DNA of 53,256 bases. Source: a bacterium UBP8_UBA817 (GTDB taxonomy: Bacteria > Margulisbacteria > Marinamargulisbacteria > UBA817). The stretch covers positions 1-53,256 of the forward strand of contig DBHX01000049.1 in the NCBI GenBank assembly GCA_002296285.1, written 5' to 3'. Numbering within the stretch: position 1 is the first letter of the stretch; each line of letters begins with the position of its first letter. Under the pieces are notes generated by a model that worked only from the letters and a program-made list of their open reading frames with translations, was not told the DNA's origin and did not search any database. Of this stretch, positions 1 to 8,898 are shown piece by piece. Position numbers and translations under genes: made by a program.

Positions 1-766
1 CCACATCATCATTTGCGCCATCACTTTGTGGCACTGGGGCGGCCACTTCTGATGGTGTCCCCGCCGTATCACCGCCTCCGCCACCGGATGCCGCTGCGGC
101 AGCTGTTGCTTTGGCTGTTTCTTGCTGTGCTTTTACTGCCTCTTTATTAATATTTAACTGTTTAATTTTAAGTAAAATGTAAACAATGAGGAATATACTG
201 GTAATGATCAAGACAAAAATCATTAATTTTGCTTCAATGGGTAACCCCACCTTGACCTCATCGGCATTTTTATTGATGGGAAAATCTTGAAATTCAAAAT
301 TAATGGCATCACCTCGTTCGGTGTTGAGCATTAATATTTTAGTTAAGACTTTATCTGCGGCCTTCACATCCTTTCTTGGAATGGCCTTACTTGTGACTAT
401 GTCTAGCGTAATTTTAATAATTGGCGCGGCCAATTTTGTAATCTTTGAGTTAAATGGCATTTGAACGGCTTCATTGGGTGATAAGTTCTTAATGGCTGAG
501 TACCCTGGCAAAATTTTATACTTCTCTCCAGGCATATTTTTTTCTTCTTCAAATTTAACTTTAGCCCGTTCAGTGTAACTTACGGCCCAAGATTCCCGCC
601 CCATATCCACCATCACGCTTACTGAAAATTGATGCGTCCCGTACATGGTATCAAGAATATGCTGAGCTTTAATCTGAAGATTCTCTTCGAGACTGTTTTT
701 TTCCAAATAGTTCGCGTGGGTCAAAATTGATGACAATATTAGGCATCCAATCAAGAACTTCTTCAT
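1..766 (-). CDS. FliF-like (MS-ring-type) membrane protein, partial
   Basis: The reading frame is open from an ATG at 766 to the window edge, so the C-terminus is missing. It starts with a short hydrophobic signal-like segment (MKKFLIGCLILSSILTHA). A soluble domain follows with a stretch near residues 135-160 (RKDVKAADKVLTKILMLNTE, then RGD) that resembles the FliF/YscJ ring-building region. A transmembrane helix near residues 183-205 comes next, then an Ala/Gly/Pro-rich tail. This order matches the C-terminal half of flagellar FliF, but there is far less sequence before the helix than in full FliF. It abuts the TPR gene upstream (TAA at 767-769, ATG at 766), so the two are probably cotranscribed. 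The ring-protein assignment is from memory of the family and tentative; another secretion-ring or envelope protein is possible. Confidence 0.5.
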   Translation of the reverse strand, partial: MKKFLIGCLILSSILTHANYLEKNSLEENLQIKAQHILDTMYGTHQFSVSVMVDMGRESWAVSYTERAKVKFEEEKNMPGEKYKILPGYSAIKNLSPNEAVQMPFNSKITKLAAPIIKITLDIVTSKAIPRKDVKAADKVLTKILMLNTERGDAINFEFQDFPINKNADEVKVGLPIEAKLMIFVLIITSIFLIVYILLKIKQLNINKEAVKAQQETAKATAAAAASGGGGGDTAGTPSEVAAPVPQSDGANDDV

Positions 767-1720
767 TTATTCACTCCCTTTCTTGGCATTTTTTTCTTGT
801 AATTCTTTACGTGATACTTGAACTGCCCATTTGCCATCATCATTTTCTTCAATCGCAACGGTTAGTCCTTGAGCCCTTAATTCTTTCATTAATTCAAACG
901 CCTCTGATTGACGTTTAAATACACCCATTACTTGTGGATCTTCAATCACCACTTTATTGGCACTGGCTTGATCCAGTGGGGAGCCTTCTTCAGCTTCTCT
1001 TAATAGCGTTTCTTTGGTCTGAGTAATCATGTTTTCTAACTGAGTATTATCAGGGTTAAAGAATAGTGCCGTTGTCCAGGTGTCCAAGGCTTTTTGCTTT
1101 TCATTCATCATGTAATAAGCCGAGCCAAGTTTTTCATATACAATTGGATTATCCCGCTCTAGAATTGCCAATACTTCCAAATCTTCAGCGGATTTTATAT
1201 AATTTCCACCATAAAAATAGGTATCGCTTCGTTTGATTAATTTAATCACTTGATCAGCCACCTTATACGACCCAGGGGGCATGTTAAACCCTTTGGACAA
1301 AAAGTATTGCGCTTTCGGATAATCTGGATATATAAACAATATTTGGATTAAAATTTTACGAGTGACAGATCCTCGCCCGGCCAAATAATTTGAAATGGAC
1401 GCATTGTAATATTTGGATACTTTTTTTAAAATCTCGGGATCCACTTCATCCTCTTTCATGGCCATTGAGTTTTTTGGCCATTCCATCGCATTCACATCCA
1501 TCACGACTTCTAACCCAGTAATTAACTCTTTTTCAGGAATGGTTCTCTTTTTTTCATCTTTCGCATTTAATATTTTCAAGGCATCTTCATAGCGTTTTTC
1601 AGTGATGGCCAATTCATAATCATTATCATCAAAATTGGCATACCCGATCATGGATGTGAAACATAAAATGCATGCAATGAATGTATAAAAAAAGACTTTT
1701 ATTACTGATTTTTTCTTCAT
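767..1720 (-). CDS. Secreted TPR protein with SPOR-like C-terminus
   Basis: This 317-residue protein begins with a signal peptide (basic MKKK, then a hydrophobic stretch to about residue 27), so it should act in the periplasm or at the membrane. Helical repeats of TPR type are visible, clearest at residues 205-235 (AYYMMNEKQKALDTWTTALF followed by NPDN). The last 50 residues (AFELMKELRAQGLTVAIEEN, then WAVQVS) look like a SPOR fold, which in other proteins binds denuded peptidoglycan; that match is weak. It lies directly upstream of the FliF-like gene with no gap, which suggests a joint envelope or appendage role. I do not recognise a specific orthologue. Confidence 0.65.
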   Translation of the reverse strand: MKKKSVIKVFFYTFIACILCFTSMIGYANFDDNDYELAITEKRYEDALKILNAKDEKKRTIPEKELITGLEVVMDVNAMEWPKNSMAMKEDEVDPEILKKVSKYYNASISNYLAGRGSVTRKILIQILFIYPDYPKAQYFLSKGFNMPPGSYKVADQVIKLIKRSDTYFYGGNYIKSAEDLEVLAILERDNPIVYEKLGSAYYMMNEKQKALDTWTTALFFNPDNTQLENMITQTKETLLREAEEGSPLDQASANKVVIEDPQVMGVFKRQSEAFELMKELRAQGLTVAIEENDDGKWAVQVSRKELQEKNAKKGSE

Positions 1721-1821
1721 CTTGACTCAGTTATCGATTGAAAAATTCATAACCTTTAACTAAAACTTAACGCTCACCCATGGCCAAATCATTATGATTA
1801 GCCATCAAAAAAATCAAGATT

Positions 1822-3102
1822 TTAGCCAATGGTTCGCAAGAATTTAGTAAAGACCTCAACCGTTTTCTGAATAACGGCATCATCATGTTCACTCGATACA
1901 AAGTTGGCTTCGTATTGAGACGGGGGAATTAAAATTTGATGATCCTTCATGAAATGAAAATATCGCTTAAAATCGTTCATATTGCATTGATTTACATCGG
2001 CCACATTATGAATCGGGGCCTTACTAAAAAATACCGTAAACATGGTTCCAATGGCGCTCACTTGAATGGGGGCGTTGACAGATTGAATGGCCTCACGAAA
2101 ACCCTGAACTAGTTTTTGGGTTTGACGCTCTGCTTTTTCATAAATGTTATAATCCTCAATAAGCCGCATCATGGATCGTCCAGCGGCCACAGCCAACGGG
2201 TTGCCCGATAACGTTCCCGCCTGATAGACTTCCCCAATGGGTGCCAAATGATTCATAATCTCGGCCTTTCCTCCATACGCAGCACACGGCAACCCGCCCC
2301 CAATGACTTTTCCCAAACACGTGATGTCTGGTTGAACATTATATACCCCTTGTGCGCCAAATTTTCCAGCCCGAAAACCCGTCATGACTTCGTCAAAAAT
2401 AAGAATACTACCGTAATCCGTGCATAGCTTTCTGCAGGTGGAAATAAATGATTGAGTCGGAAGAACCACCCCCATATTTCCGCATACTGGCTCCATGATG
2501 ATGGCCGCTATATGGCGCCCTTCTTTTTCAAAACATTGAATGAGTGATTCTGTATCGTTAAACTCCAATACACGCGTGTATTTGGTGACATCCTCAGGAA
2601 TTCCAGCACTGCTTGGTTGCCCCAATGTTAATCCACCCGAGCCCATCGCCACCAGTAAGGCATCCACATGGCCGTGATAGCACCCATTAAACTTAACAAT
2701 CAGATGTCGCTTCGTTGCCCCTCGGGCCAATCGTATCGCACTCATGGTAGCTTCAGTTCCTGAATTTACCAATCTCACTTTTTCACACGTTGGAAAAAAA
2801 GACCGGATGGACTTGGCCAATTGGGTTTCATTTTCAGTTGGGGCGCCAAATGTGGTGCCCTTGATCATGGTATTATGGATGTCTGATAATACACTGTCAG
2901 GGGCATGTCCTGCCAATAATGGCCCATAAGATAATACATAATCAATATACGTTTGATGATCAATGGATGTGACCTTGGCCCCTTTGCCGGACTTTAAAAA
3001 TATGGGGTCTCCCCCAACAGACTTATAGGCTCTGACAGGGCTATTTACCCCACCCACCAACACATCATTTGCCTCATCAAGTGCATTCATTATTTTTTTC
3101 AT
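1822..3102 (-). CDS. hemL: Glutamate-1-semialdehyde 2,1-aminomutase
   Basis: HemL converts glutamate-1-semialdehyde to 5-aminolevulinate, the last step of the C5 route to tetrapyrroles, in the cytoplasm. The 426-residue length and the motifs GGVNSPVRA (17-25), NSGTEATMSAIRLARG (113-128), IFDEVMTGFR (235-244) and CLGKVIGGGLP are those of the family. Lys265 is the expected PLP Schiff-base lysine. The ATG at 3102 is followed by a second in-frame ATG four codons on. hemC and cobA-hemD lie about 2.3 kb away on the same strand, separated by the kinase-like island, so heme genes are clustered but not contiguous. hemA and hemB are not in the window. Confidence 0.97.
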   Translation of the reverse strand: MKKIMNALDEANDVLVGGVNSPVRAYKSVGGDPIFLKSGKGAKVTSIDHQTYIDYVLSYGPLLAGHAPDSVLSDIHNTMIKGTTFGAPTENETQLAKSIRSFFPTCEKVRLVNSGTEATMSAIRLARGATKRHLIVKFNGCYHGHVDALLVAMGSGGLTLGQPSSAGIPEDVTKYTRVLEFNDTESLIQCFEKEGRHIAAIIMEPVCGNMGVVLPTQSFISTCRKLCTDYGSILIFDEVMTGFRAGKFGAQGVYNVQPDITCLGKVIGGGLPCAAYGGKAEIMNHLAPIGEVYQAGTLSGNPLAVAAGRSMMRLIEDYNIYEKAERQTQKLVQGFREAIQSVNAPIQVSAIGTMFTVFFSKAPIHNVADVNQCNMNDFKRYFHFMKDHQILIPPSQYEANFVSSEHDDAVIQKTVEVFTKFLRTIG

Positions 3103-3433
3103 GAGCTCAGTTTATCACAATACAAACTTTTCAATCTAGGTTGATGGGCTTTATTTTTAGTCTTAAATCCAACTTAGCATGGAAATTAAATACTCTACAA
3201 CCAATGGCGCATATTATGATGGACTCCCCCAATTACTTTAGGGAATTTAATGGGTCATACAAATCAATCAAACCCCACTATTAATCCAAAAAATCAAAGT
3301 TGGTCGCAAATGCCAAATAAATCAAAAATTTAAATATAAGCAATCCATTTTCTATGGTCTTTCAACACACCCATTGAAAAGATACTGGCCATCGTCAGAT
3401 GGTCTTGCTGAAAAAATTAAGAAAGAGATTAAA
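3103..3433. other. Intergenic region between divergent hemL and kinase-like gene
   Basis: About 330 A+T-rich bases separate hemL (-) from the kinase-like gene (+). It must hold promoters for both directions, but I could not pick a convincing -35/-10 pair. A TTG at 3374 opens the kinase frame 60 bases earlier, but the ATG at 3434 has a better Shine-Dalgarno (GAAAGAG at 3421-3427). No RNA gene or repeat was recognised. Confidence 0.5.
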
Positions 3434-4156
3434 ATGTCATCAATTATTTGCCCCACTAAAATGTCACCAGTTTTACAAAACCGAAAAAGAAATGCAGAGT
3501 CACGTCCTGCGAAACTTCATGGAAACTCATCCTCAGAAAAATATTCTGACAAAAGTTCTGAATCTCCAATTAATCTACTTACAGTCAAGGGGTTTACGCC
3601 AGGAAAAAGCCGTGTTGCGATAACTATGGGTAAGGACAAAAGTGTTTTATATGGAAACGTTAAAAGAAAACTTGGCATGGGCACTGAAAAAGAAGTATAT
3701 GAGGCACGTTTTTGTTTATTAATTAATGGCAAAAGATATGATCGCAATTATGCCATTAGCATCAGTCGAAAGCCAGGATCAACATTACCACCGGACCCTG
3801 ATGGGCTTTATTTTGGAATGACTGACACTGGCGCATCACGCGTTGCGGATGGTGATCTAACGCATTTTATGACAAAATATCCCGACATCCCAACTGAAAC
3901 CTTATTAAATAAATTAATACTTCCTTTTTTACAAATCATCAAAGAAAAACATGCGGAAAAAATAATTCATGCGGACATTAAATTACAAAATGCGTTGTAC
4001 ATGTACAAAACAGAAGAGAATGAATTTAAAGCGGAACCATCAGATTGGGGAATGAGTCAGCCAATTGGTGCTCTTCGAAGATTTTGTGGCACATTTGATA
4101 ATATCCCTCCTGAGCTATACGTTCAATATAAGCACACCAGGTTCGACATCATGTAA
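3434..4156 (+). CDS. Eukaryotic-type protein kinase-like protein, N-terminal part (gene broken)
   Basis: From the ATG at 3434 the product is 240 residues. The first 60 are polar and probably disordered. Protein-kinase marks follow: a glycine-rich loop (LGMGTEKEVYEARF, 80-93), a catalytic loop HADIKLQN (179-186, where HRDLKPEN is canonical), SDWG (203-206, for DFG) and CGTFDNIPPE (218-227, for the GTxxYxPPE activation-segment end). The VAIK lysine is not clearly in place (YAISISRK). The frame stops at TAA 4154-4156, just before the expected DxW helix, and that helix is found in the next frame. The stop overlaps the next ATG (ATGTAATG), so this is either a frameshifted gene or a translationally coupled split kinase. 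It could be a secreted effector or an internal regulator; neither can be decided. Confidence 0.6.
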   Translation: MSSIICPTKMSPVLQNRKRNAESRPAKLHGNSSSEKYSDKSSESPINLLTVKGFTPGKSRVAITMGKDKSVLYGNVKRKLGMGTEKEVYEARFCLLINGKRYDRNYAISISRKPGSTLPPDPDGLYFGMTDTGASRVADGDLTHFMTKYPDIPTETLLNKLILPFLQIIKEKHAEKIIHADIKLQNALYMYKTEENEFKAEPSDWGMSQPIGALRRFCGTFDNIPPELYVQYKHTRFDIM

Positions 4157-4677
4157 TGCCAATTACCTCAAATTCAAATCAAGATGTTTGGGGAATTGGC
4201 AGTATGATTGCTTACATGCTAACAAAAAAAGGGTTAAGTCACGTATTTCAAGAAAAATATGGCATGAAAAGTTATAAAGACGTTAGAACTCACATTCTAA
4301 ATCTTCCTCAACATCAATGCATGACTCCTGAACAAAAAAATTCAATTCAATTTAAAAGAAAGGTATCACGTTTATTAACACGTGAAATAAATCTTCAATA
4401 TCATGGCGTGTACGCCTGTCCAACATATTCCTCAAAAGACACCATTGATGGGTTCAAGAGTAGGGTGACCGAGCCACTAAAACTTAGAATTCTAGATCTT
4501 CTTACAGATTGCTTTAACGTTGATCCAACATTGAGACCCAGTGTTCAACACCTTATGAGTAATCTATCTCAATTAACGTCACCCATTAGTGATTCAACCT
4601 TATACTCAAGCAGTGAAAGTGATATGGGTAAAAAGATAAAAAAACAACGAACGTTATCAATCATCGACGAGCCTTAA
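4156..4677 (+). CDS. Kinase-like protein, C-terminal lobe (continuation in another frame)
   Basis: This 173-residue frame starts with the ATG that overlaps the preceding stop. It opens with NQDVWGIGSMIAYMLT, the SDVWSLGxxxYEML helix of protein kinases. It ends with DPTLRPSVQHLM, the C-lobe element that normally reads DPxxRPTxxELL. Together with the upstream frame it rebuilds one kinase fold, so the two are halves of one ancestral gene. The frame before 4156 is open only back to 4132, which limits a frameshift site to 4132-4156. There is no homopolymer there to suggest a sequencing slip. Confidence 0.6.
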   Translation: MPITSNSNQDVWGIGSMIAYMLTKKGLSHVFQEKYGMKSYKDVRTHILNLPQHQCMTPEQKNSIQFKRKVSRLLTREINLQYHGVYACPTYSSKDTIDGFKSRVTEPLKLRILDLLTDCFNVDPTLRPSVQHLMSNLSQLTSPISDSTLYSSSESDMGKKIKKQRTLSIIDEP

Positions 4678-4830
4678 GCAGCAAAAGCTCCGTCAGCTTC
4701 GCCTCGCCGAGCATTGGGGGATATTACAAATAAACAAATTCATGTCGTCTCCCCAAAAGGGTTAAAAACTCAACATCCAACTAGTGAGAAGAAACCTACC
4801 CAAATGTACACACAATCCATCGAGTTATAA
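4678..4830 (+). pseudogene. In-frame 50-codon extension beyond the kinase-like stop
   Basis: After TAA 4675-4677 the same frame stays open for 50 codons to TAA 4828-4830. The encoded stretch is polar and Lys/Pro/Ser-rich (for example ASPRRALGDITNKQIHVVSP). It looks like a disordered tail rather than chance, and could be the original C-terminus cut off by a nonsense change. The evidence is only frame continuity and composition, so a chance open frame remains possible. Confidence 0.35.
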
Positions 4831-5077
4831 TCAACACTTATTCATTGGTCATAAAATATAACCTTGATGAATATTGGGCCACTTTTTATCTCAGTTTAAT
4901 TCGAGAATATTATAGTGACCCAAATTATAGGAGAAGTACTTCAATTCTATTTATATCACAAATAAATTTTCATACAAATACTTTTTAACATTTTTATAAA
5001 TTTATGCATACACATATAATTAAAATTTTTATTTATTTAGTTTTTTTAGCATTATTACTATATATTACTCTAATAAA

Positions 5078-5374
5078 ATGAATTTTATAACATATAAAGT
5101 CGTTTCAAATGGGGCAAGTTTTCCTCAAAATTCAACAAACCAATTACTCCCTGAGCTAATATTCATCTTCTTATCGCATATGATTACTTCGGTTCAATGC
5201 GCATTGCCGATAATTAAATGCAACACAACGTTAATAGATGGAGTTGAGAATGAATCGCCATTAACACCTGACCATGGAAATAATCATGGACTTAAGGATC
5301 ATGAGTTTATATTCATCGCAGTCATATGCATTTGGGTTATTGGTGCGTGTTACGGCGCTTGTTTTAGAAAATAA
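5078..5374 (+). CDS. Small hypothetical membrane protein
   Basis: A 98-residue frame starts at ATG 5078 after a very A+T-rich stretch (about 4980-5070). It has a hydrophobic segment at about 28-45 and a clear transmembrane helix near the C-terminus (FIFIAVICIWVIGACYGACF), with two cysteines in the helix. No strong Shine-Dalgarno is visible and I recognise no family. It sits between the broken kinase gene and the convergent cobA-hemD gene, inside the accessory island. It may be a real small protein or a chance ORF. Confidence 0.35.
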   Translation: MNFITYKVVSNGASFPQNSTNQLLPELIFIFLSHMITSVQCALPIIKCNTTLIDGVENESPLTPDHGNNHGLKDHEFIFIAVICIWVIGACYGACFRK

Positions 5375-5387
5375 TAAGATAAAATTA

Positions 5388-5398
5388 CCCCCCCCCCC
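5388..5398. repeat. Poly-C tract (11 nt)
   Basis: Eleven consecutive C lie between the small membrane ORF and the 3' end of cobA-hemD. Such a tract is unusual in A+T-rich DNA and is prone to slippage. Here it is intergenic, so no coding effect is expected. Confidence 0.9.
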
Positions 5399-5412
5399 AG
5401 GGTTGTTCGTAT

Positions 5413-6861
5413 CTAATGTTTTTCAAACGTGTGAATAATTTTTTGAATCACAGCGTCAATTGAGGGTATCTCTGATTCATGAATCGTAGAGACCCCAACG
5501 GCTTTTAATGCCTCGGATGTCATTGGCCCAATACTGAATACCGGATGCGCCCGCAATTGATCATAACGATCATGCAATCGATTCACCGCCGCGGTATTCA
5601 TAAAAATAAAAATATCATCGGGTTTTATCCAATTCATTTTGAGATCAATATCCACCGGAATTTGGTTATTGTATATACTCACCTTTACTACGTTAGCACC
5701 GGTCGCACTGAGCGTTTCAAAGGCATTATCAGCCTCGGAAGATGTTGGTATAAGTACGTTATGCGACGAATTTAGTTGAGTTCCTAACGCATCGATAATG
5801 CCCTTAGACGTTGACACATTGGGGATCATATCTGGCAGAATTCCAAAAGAGTTTAAAATGGATGTCGTATGTTGTCCAATCGCGATTATCTGTTTATTTG
5901 CTAAAAGGCGAGCATCCATATTGTTGTCAATCAGTACTCTAAAAAAAGAACGCACCCCATTTTCACTGGTAAAGATAATATGCGTTATATCACTTAGATT
6001 AATACCTTTTAACGCCGAGTGATCCGATAAAATATCATTCATTGGTATGGTTAACACTTCGGCACCCAAATTGGCCAATTGATCGACAAGGGTTGATTGT
6101 TGATGATGAGACCGCGATATAACAAACCGTCGATTCCTTAACGGCAAATGATCTCGCCAATTGAATTGATGGCGCAATTGTGCAACATCCCCCACAACAA
6201 TTAACGCTGGAGGTTTCAATTGGGCGTTTTTTTGCAAGGCCTCGATGTTCGCCAATGTTCCAACTAAGACGCGTTCATTGGCATATGTTCCGGACTCTAT
6301 AATCGCAATTGGGGTGTCAGGAGAGCGCAATTCAGTTAACCGTGCCACAATGCCAGACAACCGCAATAATGACATCATGATCACCAATGTATCCGCATTC
6401 GGGAATGCCATATTTCCAATATCATTGGCCCGCGTGGCCGTCACAAATGCAACGGAATGGGAATGATCCCGATGCGTGATTGGAATACCCGCATACGTTG
6501 GAACAGAAATGGCCGATGTAATGCCAGGTATAATTTCATATGGAAGGTTGGCTTCATTTAATGCCGTCATTTCTTCACCACATCGCCCAAAAACCATGGG
6601 GTCCCCGCCCTTAAGCCGTGCCACTGTTTTTCCTTCTTTGGCATACTTAACCAGTAATTGATTGATGTCCTTTTGCTGTGTTGAATGGGCCCCTTTTTTT
6701 TTACCGACACATACCTTATCGGCATCTTTGGCCGCTAAAATGATATTGGGATGGACCAAATAGTCATACAAGACAATATCCGCTGTTTTTAATACCCTCA
6801 TGGCTTTGACAGACACCAATTCAGGGTCCCCCGGACCGGCACCAATAAAATAGACTTTCAT
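5413..6861 (-). CDS. cobA-hemD: Fused uroporphyrinogen-III C-methyltransferase / uroporphyrinogen-III synthase
   Basis: This 482-residue protein joins two tetrapyrrole enzymes. Residues 1-240 are a SAM-dependent uroporphyrinogen-III methyltransferase: GAGPGDPELVSVKAMRVLKT at the N-terminus, RLKGGDPMVFGRCGEE, and EIIPGITSAISVPTYAGIP. This half diverts uroporphyrinogen III to precorrin-2, for siroheme or cobalamin. Residues about 250-482 are the HemD synthase, which cyclises hydroxymethylbilane; it is poorly conserved, as usual, with ITHIIFTSENGVRSFF and FIFMNTAAVNRL as marks. The gene overlaps hemC by 4 nt, so substrate supply and use are coupled. This fusion is known in several bacterial groups. 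Confidence 0.93.
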   Translation of the reverse strand: MKVYFIGAGPGDPELVSVKAMRVLKTADIVLYDYLVHPNIILAAKDADKVCVGKKKGAHSTQQKDINQLLVKYAKEGKTVARLKGGDPMVFGRCGEEMTALNEANLPYEIIPGITSAISVPTYAGIPITHRDHSHSVAFVTATRANDIGNMAFPNADTLVIMMSLLRLSGIVARLTELRSPDTPIAIIESGTYANERVLVGTLANIEALQKNAQLKPPALIVVGDVAQLRHQFNWRDHLPLRNRRFVISRSHHQQSTLVDQLANLGAEVLTIPMNDILSDHSALKGINLSDITHIIFTSENGVRSFFRVLIDNNMDARLLANKQIIAIGQHTTSILNSFGILPDMIPNVSTSKGIIDALGTQLNSSHNVLIPTSSEADNAFETLSATGANVVKVSIYNNQIPVDIDLKMNWIKPDDIFIFMNTAAVNRLHDRYDQLRAHPVFSIGPMTSEALKAVGVSTIHESEIPSIDAVIQKIIHTFEKH

Positions 6862-7715
6862 TGGGCCATGCTCCGAATTTCACCCATGGCCTCCCCCATT
6901 TCAGAAACAGGAAACGTCATGTATTTTGATGCCTTATGCTTTAAAAAGACATGGCATTGATTGCCATCAATGTAGGCCCCCAGAGGCAAATTGCAATTGA
7001 ATGCGATCCCCCTCAATAACTCAAAATATTGACACCCAAGTTCGTGAATGGATGGGTCCACCAAATTTTGCATCATATTAGCAAGCTCTGGTTTATTCCT
7101 TTGATGTTGAATGGCCAACATGCCTTGCCCAGGTGCTGGAATAAACCGAGTCGGGTCTGGCTCATGTGAAATTAAATGGTCTAGGCCTAATCGTTGCAAA
7201 CCGGCGGTTGATAATATGAGCCCATCATAGCCCAATGCCTTGGCTTTTTGGATTCTAGTATCAATATTTCCTCGAATTGGAACACATGTGGTGCGAGGAT
7301 ATAATTCATGACACAATGCTTGACGCCGCATGCTACCCGTGGCAATGACACAGTCATCAACGTCAATGTTTTTATTGTCATTAAACAGAATAAAGGCATC
7401 GGTGACTCTCTCTTGCAATAAAAAGGCACTGTATTCCAATTGCTCATGGGGTGTTGACGTGATGTCCTTGAATGAATGAACGGCAATATCAATGTCATCC
7501 CTTAATAAGGCATCCTCAATCTCTTTAATAAATACCCCTTTTCCACCCAGCGATGAAATATTCTCTGATCGCATATCTCCTGTGGTTTTTATGGGAATGA
7601 GTTCAACATCGCATTCAATATGAGCTGATTCAATCATGGCCTTAACCATTCCCGCTTGTCTAATGGCCAATGCAGACCCCCTTGTCCCTAAACGCAACGA
7701 ATTTGGATTCCTCAT
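6858..7715 (-). CDS. hemC: Hydroxymethylbilane synthase (porphobilinogen deaminase)
   Basis: HemC polymerises four porphobilinogens into hydroxymethylbilane. The 285-residue frame has RLGTRGSALAIRQA (8-21), HSFKD (80-84, with the catalytic Asp at 84), IATGSMRRQA (124-133), VPIRGNIDTR (145-154) and PAPGQGMLAIQ (193-203). Cys241 in NCNLPLGAY is the expected attachment point for the dipyrromethane cofactor, but the usual Glu-Gly-Gly before it is replaced (RGIAFNC). The ATG at 7715 follows a GGAA element. It shares a 4-nt overlap with cobA-hemD. A 94-nt gap separates it from lptF/G upstream. Confidence 0.95.
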   Translation of the reverse strand: MRNPNSLRLGTRGSALAIRQAGMVKAMIESAHIECDVELIPIKTTGDMRSENISSLGGKGVFIKEIEDALLRDDIDIAVHSFKDITSTPHEQLEYSAFLLQERVTDAFILFNDNKNIDVDDCVIATGSMRRQALCHELYPRTTCVPIRGNIDTRIQKAKALGYDGLILSTAGLQRLGLDHLISHEPDPTRFIPAPGQGMLAIQHQRNKPELANMMQNLVDPSIHELGCQYFELLRGIAFNCNLPLGAYIDGNQCHVFLKHKASKYMTFPVSEMGEAMGEIRSMAQ

Positions 7716-7809
7716 ACCATTTCCGTAAATGCAGGCTTACCCATTGTGTGCCGAACTTGATCTTTCATGGCTATAGTGTAAATAATTTGAGAACAATGAG
7801 CAAATCAAG

Positions 7810-8898
7810 TTATTGGTTGGCCACTCGATTCAACAAATAAACGCTCACACAACCGATAATCATATTGGGGATCCAAGCTGCAAATATAGGGGATATGACA
7901 TTATTGATCCCCAGAGCCAATCCAAATGAGTAAATAATATAATAGGTTAATATAATAATAATACTTAATCCCATGCCCATTGCGCTGGATCGTCGATGGG
8001 GCTGAAAACTAACTGCCGCACCAATCATCGTAAAAATTAGACAAGCAAAAGGTAAAGCAAATTTCAAATAATACTGGATCAATAATTCATTAATGTCTTT
8101 CCCCAATAGTTTTTCTTTTTGAATAAATGACATTAATTCTTGGCCATTCATTTCGTCGTATGATTTTGGACGTTTGGTAAAATCCAACAAATTAAGGGAC
8201 AAGCTAATAATTTCACGCTCAAAGTTTATGACCATTAATTCTTGAGATGAGCTTTCCAATAATACATGCATAACACCATTATTAAATACCCACCCCCCAA
8301 TGGCATCCCAGTTTCCATACTCTGCTCGAATCACTCTCGCTAATCGGCCTTGTTCATATTCAGCAATTGTAATGTCTTTCAATGTTTGGTCTTCAACTTC
8401 ACGAACATTAATAATTCTCAAGGGCAACCCTTCATCATCATATTGCGTTAAATTAACGTTTTCTCGGATGGATATATTTGTTTTTTGCAAATTATTTAAT
8501 AATATCTCGGCGTGGTAATTGGCTCGAGGAACCACAATCTCATTAAAAATAATGTTAATTAAACTAACCACCAATCCAATGGATAAAATCGGAACTAAAA
8601 TCCGAAATAAGCTAACCCCAGCGGATCGCAATGCGACGATTTCCAAATCGGCACTTAATCGGCCAATCACCAGTATGGTGGCTAAAAGAATGGCCATGGG
8701 CAACGTTAACGAAATAACCGCAGGTAACTTATACACAAATAATTGAACCGTACTTGCAATGCTAAATCCATACTTTACGGCTTTTGAGACCAACTGGAAA
8801 ATCAGTGAACTCCCAGCAATAATTGACGTGAATGCAGCAATACCAAATATAAATGGAAAAATAATTTCTTTAACTAAATAAGAATCAAGAAGCTTCAT
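7810..8898 (-). CDS. LptF/LptG-family LPS export permease
   Basis: This is an inner-membrane permease of the YjgP/YjgQ family. With LptB it forms the ABC transporter that extracts lipopolysaccharide for transport to the outer membrane. The 362 residues show the family layout: helices near 12-35, 55-80 and 100-120, a periplasmic beta-rich domain at about 125-260 (NISIRENVNL, EVEDQTLKDI), then three helices at 275-360. The start overlaps the lptB stop by 4 nt (ATGA). Only one permease is present here; the second, and LptC/LptA, must lie elsewhere. F versus G cannot be settled by eye. Confidence 0.9.
   Translation of the reverse strand: MKLLDSYLVKEIIFPFIFGIAAFTSIIAGSSLIFQLVSKAVKYGFSIASTVQLFVYKLPAVISLTLPMAILLATILVIGRLSADLEIVALRSAGVSLFRILVPILSIGLVVSLINIIFNEIVVPRANYHAEILLNNLQKTNISIRENVNLTQYDDEGLPLRIINVREVEDQTLKDITIAEYEQGRLARVIRAEYGNWDAIGGWVFNNGVMHVLLESSSQELMVINFEREIISLSLNLLDFTKRPKSYDEMNGQELMSFIQKEKLLGKDINELLIQYYLKFALPFACLIFTMIGAAVSFQPHRRSSAMGMGLSIIIILTYYIIYSFGLALGINNVISPIFAAWIPNMIIGCVSVYLLNRVANQ

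Noticed and set aside
1787..1799. AT-rich palindrome AATCATTATGATT between hemL and the TPR gene
   Set aside because: The arms are six bases of weak pairs without a G+C stem or T-run; it is compatible with chance.
4675..4677. Programmed stop readthrough in the kinase-like gene
   Set aside because: The gene also has a frame change upstream, so decay explains both; there is no readthrough context that I recognise.
4831..5077. Possible small RNA or promoter in the A+T-rich gap before the small membrane ORF
   Set aside because: Composition is too biased to separate a real -10 element from background; nothing hairpin-like with a T-run was seen.
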